A stretch of DNA of 64,000 nucleotides from G963676655 sp963676655. GTDB taxonomy: Bacteria > Verrucomicrobiota > Lentisphaeria > Victivallales > Victivallaceae. This document shows, piece after piece, positions 59,592-64,000 of this stretch (the first letter of the stretch is position 1; each line of letters begins with the position of its first letter). The translations under genes and the position numbers were made by a program. Under the pieces are notes generated by a model. It saw nothing but the letters and a program-made list of their open reading frames with translations. It made no database searches and had not been told where the DNA came from. Location of the stretch: NCBI GenBank assembly GCA_963676655.2, contig CAXXKX010000005.1, forward strand, positions 1-64,000. The letters are read 5' to 3'.

Positions 59592-62324
59592 ATGGGAAAA
59601 ACAATATATATAGCTGTCGGCAGTACCGCGATCAAAGGTTTGAGTTCACTGATTCGCCGCCAGGTCGAAGAAAATATTTATCATCGCAGTAATGATGTTT
59701 TTATCGCGCTTGACTCCGACCGGAGCCGGGTCGATAAATTCTGTACGATGGACAAAGACCGTTCCCGGGTTCTCGGCCTTTCCCTGCGTCTGGATTCGGA
59801 TGCAAAATCAATTTTTCTGGCGGAGAAATTCCAGCCGACCTGGGCCGGTTTGAGTATTCCGCCGGATGGGGTCGGCGGCGACCGGCGGCGCAGTTTCGCC
59901 GCGCTCGACTGGTACAGCGATACCAACTTCAACCAGGTCTTGCAGTTGCTCGGCGGCGAAGACACTGTCGTGCTGGTCGGAACCGCGTTCGGTGGTACCT
60001 CTACCGGCATGTACCTTAATGCGGCATTGCTGCTGCGTCGGCACATCGAAGTTATGGTTAAAGGACAGGATCAGAGCCGGAATATTGAACCGCCGCGTCT
60101 CTACGGTATACTGGTGCTGCCGGAATCGCCGCGGGTATCAGACACCCAGTATCCTACCGCCGGCAACCTGTGTGCTTTTCTCAAAGACCTGATGCAGCTT
60201 GAATGGGGAGTCCGGTTATCACGCTTCAGCAAGACTTCTTTTAAATACCCGATGTTCCCGATTTATTCAGGCGGTGACAATCTGCCGTTGTTTTCTGAAC
60301 GCAAATACGGCAAAAGCCCGCATACGAATCTGCCGCTTGATCATATATTCATCATCCCGACCCGCAAAGGCAAGCAGGGCGAGGTCCCGACCGCAATCGC
60401 GGAATTCGCGTTATTGCTGAACAATTTGAAGGTGTGGGACAGTATTCCTTCCAAACTGATCGACCGTTACACCAACTGTACCGGCACGACCAATTTGACC
60501 AACGAGGACCCGGTCATGGGCGGTCTGAACATGGTTACGGCCCGGAGCAGTCGCACCACCGCCCTCAAGCGGCGTTATTACCAGCAGTTGGAACAAGCCT
60601 GGAATGCTTTCTTTTCAGATGAGAACGTCGCAACCAACAAAGCCGAAAAATGGGTACAGGATCAGCTTGACGAGCTGTTGAATTCGTCTGTTGATCTGGA
60701 ATCCTACAATGCGGTAACAGACAAAGTGCGCAGTGCTATCCGCAACTATTCCATGGCCGAGCTGAATAATGAACTGCCGGACCTGCTGGTTGAAATGGAG
60801 AACTCCCTTGCTACGGAAAAACTGAAATATTCCTGGCCGGGATTTGATGCTCTTCTGGTCAGAATATTTGATAATATTGCCAACGCACCGGGAGATTTAA
60901 GTATATCCAAGATCTGTAAAGTCTATTCCGAGCGGATCGAAGCAATCCGGCGCGATGCCGACCGGGTAAATATCCGGCGCGATGAAATACTGGACCAGAC
61001 CCGCCGCGCCAGGGCTCTGATAAAACGTCGTCAGAATTCGACTACAGCCAAAATCTTCGGATGCGGTGAAATCGTGGCGCAGGAGGTTCAAAACGACTAC
61101 GCCGTCGCGATGGAAGTCCTGTTGGACGGCTTGATCGGGGCTTGCCGCGCGATGGGCAGTCTGAAAACCCTGACCACAACATTGGATGTAACTGAGGAAA
61201 AAGATGGAGTCCGCAAACAGCGTTACAATGAAATTGCCGGTTTTATCCGCAATCGTCTCACCGACTATGTCTCTAATTATCCTGATTTCATTTATGAAGA
61301 TACCGCAGTCAGGCTTGACTTGAGCATGTTGGATATCCGCGGAAAATTCAACTTCAATGAAGTGATTATGGATGCGTTGATGGCCTCCAGCAGTTCGGCT
61401 TTGGCTGACAACATGGAAAACTATGAACGGCTCGGGGTTGAAAAACTCAGCTTGGAAGCTGAAAAACTTGACGCAAACAATCCGTTGAAGAAGTTGACTA
61501 CGTCTATGGATCCGGAGAAGGTCAATTCATTTTCAAAATCGTTCCGGCGGGAGATCCCGAACAAATACACGTTCCATTATTATTTGCAATACGGCGAGGC
61601 CAGCAGCCTGACCTGGGATAACCTGATCAGCGAAAAAGATTTCAACTTCAAATCGTTCCAGTCATTCGGGCTTTATCGTGCCAACGATACTTTCAATCCT
61701 GACAGCGAATATGATATCGATGAATCCCTGTGGATTCACCGCACGGTGCGCGACACCGAAAATATTCATGGTCTGTGGGTCGGTACTGCCACTATTGACG
61801 ACGAAGTACGCGACACCATCAGCCGGACCTATTCCGGAATGCCGACCAATTCATGGCAGCAGGATTCGGCCAATAAGGAGGAAAAATTCGGCGGCGAAAT
61901 GCCGCGCTTGATGTCGCTCAAGCAATTCGTCTATCTGGGCAGCATCCTCGGAGCTATCGAAGAAAAAATCCTTGAAAAATGTCCGGACAAATCGGCCGCG
62001 CACGGTATGGACGTCAAACTGGCCTTTAATTGCGCCGGCAGGAAGTTAGAACTGCCCGGCACCCGCAAACTCACCATGATGTTTGAAACCGATCCGAAGT
62101 TTGAGTTCGACTCCTGCCCGATTGAATGGATTCCGATCTTTATGGAATGGATCAATACGACTTTTGAGGAAGATTTGAATCTGAAAGGCGCCGAACGTCT
62201 CGGCGGCATACTACTCTTCGAGAACAATATTCTGACTTCAATCCGTATGGGAATCGACGACAATATTTCTCACGGTATTGTCGACCTGGTTAACGAATTA
62301 AAAAACTGTATTGAAATTGCCTGA
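59592..62324 (+). CDS. Tubulin/FtsZ-superfamily GTPase (Tubulin_2 / FtsZ-like type)
   Basis: The product is 910 residues. It starts YIAVGSTAIKGLSSLIRRQV (first loop), then DVFIALDSDRSR, and the tubulin signature VGTAFGGTSTGM at 129-140, equivalent to the GGGTGTG loop binding GTP phosphates. Strand YGILVLPE follows and IAEFALLLNNLKVWD is the core helix. After ~300 residues of GTPase fold there is a long helical region (~330-640) and a C-terminal beta/alpha part to 910, so it is far larger than FtsZ (~380). I recall a family of FtsZ-like proteins of this size in operons with vWA proteins and proposed for membrane remodelling. Filament formation is expected, not shown. GGGAGAAATATT precedes the ATG. 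Confidence 0.85.
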   Translation: MGKTIYIAVGSTAIKGLSSLIRRQVEENIYHRSNDVFIALDSDRSRVDKFCTMDKDRSRVLGLSLRLDSDAKSIFLAEKFQPTWAGLSIPPDGVGGDRRRSFAALDWYSDTNFNQVLQLLGGEDTVVLVGTAFGGTSTGMYLNAALLLRRHIEVMVKGQDQSRNIEPPRLYGILVLPESPRVSDTQYPTAGNLCAFLKDLMQLEWGVRLSRFSKTSFKYPMFPIYSGGDNLPLFSERKYGKSPHTNLPLDHIFIIPTRKGKQGEVPTAIAEFALLLNNLKVWDSIPSKLIDRYTNCTGTTNLTNEDPVMGGLNMVTARSSRTTALKRRYYQQLEQAWNAFFSDENVATNKAEKWVQDQLDELLNSSVDLESYNAVTDKVRSAIRNYSMAELNNELPDLLVEMENSLATEKLKYSWPGFDALLVRIFDNIANAPGDLSISKICKVYSERIEAIRRDADRVNIRRDEILDQTRRARALIKRRQNSTTAKIFGCGEIVAQEVQNDYAVAMEVLLDGLIGACRAMGSLKTLTTTLDVTEEKDGVRKQRYNEIAGFIRNRLTDYVSNYPDFIYEDTAVRLDLSMLDIRGKFNFNEVIMDALMASSSSALADNMENYERLGVEKLSLEAEKLDANNPLKKLTTSMDPEKVNSFSKSFRREIPNKYTFHYYLQYGEASSLTWDNLISEKDFNFKSFQSFGLYRANDTFNPDSEYDIDESLWIHRTVRDTENIHGLWVGTATIDDEVRDTISRTYSGMPTNSWQQDSANKEEKFGGEMPRLMSLKQFVYLGSILGAIEEKILEKCPDKSAAHGMDVKLAFNCAGRKLELPGTRKLTMMFETDPKFEFDSCPIEWIPIFMEWINTTFEEDLNLKGAERLGGILLFENNILTSIRMGIDDNISHGIVDLVNELKNCIEIA

Positions 62325-62842
62325 TGACTCCTTTGAACATAAGTAAATCCGATTCCGGCTCGCTGTCAGCGGTCGATGCCTGCCGTCACCTCTGGCAATT
62401 GTCAGAGATCAACGAATCGACATTGATCAACGCGCTGAAACAAGTCTGCGGCATCGACTACATCGATCAGGACTTGTTTTTGCTGCCGGATAACCTGATG
62501 CAGGCGGCGGAGAATATAATTCGTTCCCGGGCGACCGAAGTCGACCAGGGCGTAATCGAGGATATGGTCAAAGCCATGCACGCTGCGGATGACGAACTGA
62601 AATTATGGCTGCGGGAAATTCAATTATATTCGCCCCATCATCCGGAACTGTGGCGCGTCTGTGCTTTTTTTCTGGAGCGATTGTTGCGTGGCGAAGTCGA
62701 CGAACCGCCTCACGACAGTTTTTCCGCCGGACTCGACCGGCTGCAGAAATCACTTAAACCGGGCCAGCCGATCGATTCGTTCTGGCGCGAGGCCTGGGAG
62801 CTGCAATGCCGGGTCATACGCCACAATAAATTTACCGAGTAA
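62324..62842 (+). CDS. Small helical protein of the tubulin-like locus
   Basis: The product is 172 residues. The ATG overlaps the tubulin-like stop (TGATG), so translation is coupled. The sequence is acidic and helical: NISKSDSGSLSAVDACRHLW, VIEDMVKAMHAADDELKLWL, REIQLYSPHHPELW, and DSFWREAWELQC. No signal peptide, membrane segment or motif. It probably works as a cytoplasmic partner or adaptor between the tubulin-like and actin-like proteins (inference from position). Confidence 0.72.
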   Translation: MTPLNISKSDSGSLSAVDACRHLWQLSEINESTLINALKQVCGIDYIDQDLFLLPDNLMQAAENIIRSRATEVDQGVIEDMVKAMHAADDELKLWLREIQLYSPHHPELWRVCAFFLERLLRGEVDEPPHDSFSAGLDRLQKSLKPGQPIDSFWREAWELQCRVIRHNKFTE

Positions 62843-62863
62843 CATTCCGGGGAAAGTAGTAAT

Positions 62864-64000
62864 ATGTTGAAATTTGACGGTGTGCCATTGAATATTCCGC
62901 TGCGCAACGGCGGCGGCTTGTTCTGCGAACAGATATTTATCCCGGAATTCGTGCTGGACGACTTTGGCTATGACCTGAAAAACTGGAACTTTGACCAGAC
63001 TTTCAAAATCTACAACAATACAAAATTTGATCTGCCGGTTTTTCTTGAGTTTCTGCCTGTTCCTAACGGAGTAAGATGCCTCATGGAAGTGGATACCCGC
63101 TGCTTTCCGGTATTGACCAGTTTCGATAAGACGTTTGAAATGCGAATCCAGCTGCAATTCTATCGCAAGGACAGCAGTGAGCTTGGGCCGCCGCTGCCGT
63201 TGTTTACCTTCCGGGGCGAACCGCTGGGCGAAGCCCCGGTCGAGGCATGCCTGGTCATTGATCTCGGCAACACCCGGAGTTTCTGCCTTGTTGTTGACGA
63301 CATCACAAATCTCGGAAGCAATCAGGTCATCGGATTGTATCGACCGCACATGAATCCTGACGATTCGAAGGGAGTGGAACGTGACAGCGGCGTCTTTGAC
63401 AGTTTTACGGTACTCGAGCATCCGGGACGTTTCGGGGGACGCGGTTTTCTGGAAAAACTATCGTTTGCTCGCGTCGGATCAAAAGCCTTGAGTCTGCAGC
63501 GCGATATCATTGAGGACTATTCCCTGGTCGGCCGCTACTCTTTGAGTTCCCCTAAACGTTATTTCTGGCAGAGCGACCCGGAACAAGGGGCATGGAAGGC
63601 CGCGCCTTCACTTGAGACTACCGACTGCATCAGCGTCAAACCCGGCGGTCCGCTGATCGATGAACTGTTGCGCGAGTTCGCCCGTGAAGATATAGTTGCC
63701 GAGGCGGAACGCCTGGAACATAAAGGGAAAAAGATTCCACTTGACAGTCTGTATGTACCGGGTCAGGTGGAGAAAGTTGCCCGTGAACTGGGGATCAAGC
63801 CGATCCCGCCCGAGCGTATGCCGCGTTCCGCCGTCCTGGCCGGTTTTATGGTGGAAATCCTCGAACAGACCGAGGGTTACCTGAACAGTCCCGAGTTTAT
63901 CAATTCAACTAGGATAAAGCGTCCGCGGATGATTACCCGGGTCTGCGTCACCTACCCTTCCGGCTGGGCAAAATCGGAAATATCCGAATATCGTGACCGT
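62864..64000 (+). CDS. Actin/Hsp70-fold ATPase, SrfB-like (3' end outside window)
   Basis: 379 codons are present and the frame is open at the edge. GGGGAAAGTAGTAAT precedes the ATG. About 120 beta-like residues come first, then the phosphate-1 loop of the actin/Hsp70 fold, CLVIDLGNTRSFCLVVDD (~130-147). Later VCVTYPSGWAKSEISEYRD resembles the SrfB virulence-factor family, which are large Hsp70-like proteins. The remaining motifs (phosphate-2, adenosine) should lie beyond base 64000. It would couple ATP binding to assembly or a chaperone-like role in the locus (inference). Located 21 bp after the small helical protein. Confidence 0.72.
   Translation, partial: MLKFDGVPLNIPLRNGGGLFCEQIFIPEFVLDDFGYDLKNWNFDQTFKIYNNTKFDLPVFLEFLPVPNGVRCLMEVDTRCFPVLTSFDKTFEMRIQLQFYRKDSSELGPPLPLFTFRGEPLGEAPVEACLVIDLGNTRSFCLVVDDITNLGSNQVIGLYRPHMNPDDSKGVERDSGVFDSFTVLEHPGRFGGRGFLEKLSFARVGSKALSLQRDIIEDYSLVGRYSLSSPKRYFWQSDPEQGAWKAAPSLETTDCISVKPGGPLIDELLREFAREDIVAEAERLEHKGKKIPLDSLYVPGQVEKVARELGIKPIPPERMPRSAVLAGFMVEILEQTEGYLNSPEFINSTRIKRPRMITRVCVTYPSGWAKSEISEYRDR

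Noticed and set aside
1..64000. tRNA or rRNA genes
   Set aside because: No cloverleaf or rRNA-like stretch was noticed in any intergenic region, although a covariance search was not possible.

Overview
The window looks like a chromosomal segment from a Gram-negative bacterium of the PVC superphylum, most likely Lentisphaerota (Victivallis/Lentisphaera-like). This is an inference from content. The supporting marks are a prepilin-like protein with an H-x9-DG tail, secretin N-domain (STN-like) modules in an orphan secreted protein, a DUF4838 plus CBM9-like secreted protein, lipoproteins with clear lipoboxes, and heavily repeat-decorated intergenic DNA. No rRNA, tRNA, transposase, integron or phage gene was recognised. 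The one tyrosine recombinase looks like housekeeping XerC/D.

Layout. 1-17.7 kb: an Aas-type phospholipid acyl-recycling fusion with a LysM protein; recO between two secreted proteins of unknown function; an operon of a Ser/Thr kinase, a dicarboxylate-type symporter and a fused MurU-AmgK-like cell-wall-sugar enzyme; a PhoR-like kinase overlapping rtcB; an esterase lipoprotein; and a divergent PhoB-like regulator. 18-22.3 kb: a 58-residue protein gene with its own terminator, serS, a DUF3800 gene and an RpiB-GlyA fusion. 22.3-28.8 kb: an AT-rich accessory stretch with palindromic repeat arrays, three copies of a roughly 190-280 bp sequence that each lie upstream of an orphan small gene, an ankyrin lipoprotein and a zinc-ribbon prepilin-like protein.

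29-49.7 kb: pyroglutamyl peptidase, a D-malate/tartrate-type dehydrogenase, a U32 peptidase, a DUF3604 protein, a cluster of three zf-TFIIB proteins (one active rhomboid protease, one rhomboid that has lost both catalytic residues, one without a rhomboid) behind apbE, a Xer recombinase, an STN-module protein, an SpoU rRNA/tRNA methyltransferase, a glycosyltransferase, an ABC exporter pair and a Sel1-repeat protein with a recent 216-bp internal duplication.

49.9-55.3 kb: the DUF4838/CBM9 protein, a MITE-like element, and an AT-rich operon coding for a candidate papain/transglutaminase-like protein followed by two paralogous membrane-anchored proteins. 55.4-64 kb: the most interesting locus. 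It is a five-gene run, cut by the window edge: a vWA-like/PKD transmembrane protein, a three-helix membrane protein, a 910-residue tubulin/FtsZ-superfamily protein, a small helical protein and an actin/Hsp70-fold (SrfB-like) ATPase. It resembles the predicted multicomponent membrane-remodelling system built around an FtsZ-like (Tubulin_2) protein. A possible 38-codon leader lies in front of it.

All functional statements rest on reading motifs by eye; no searches were run.
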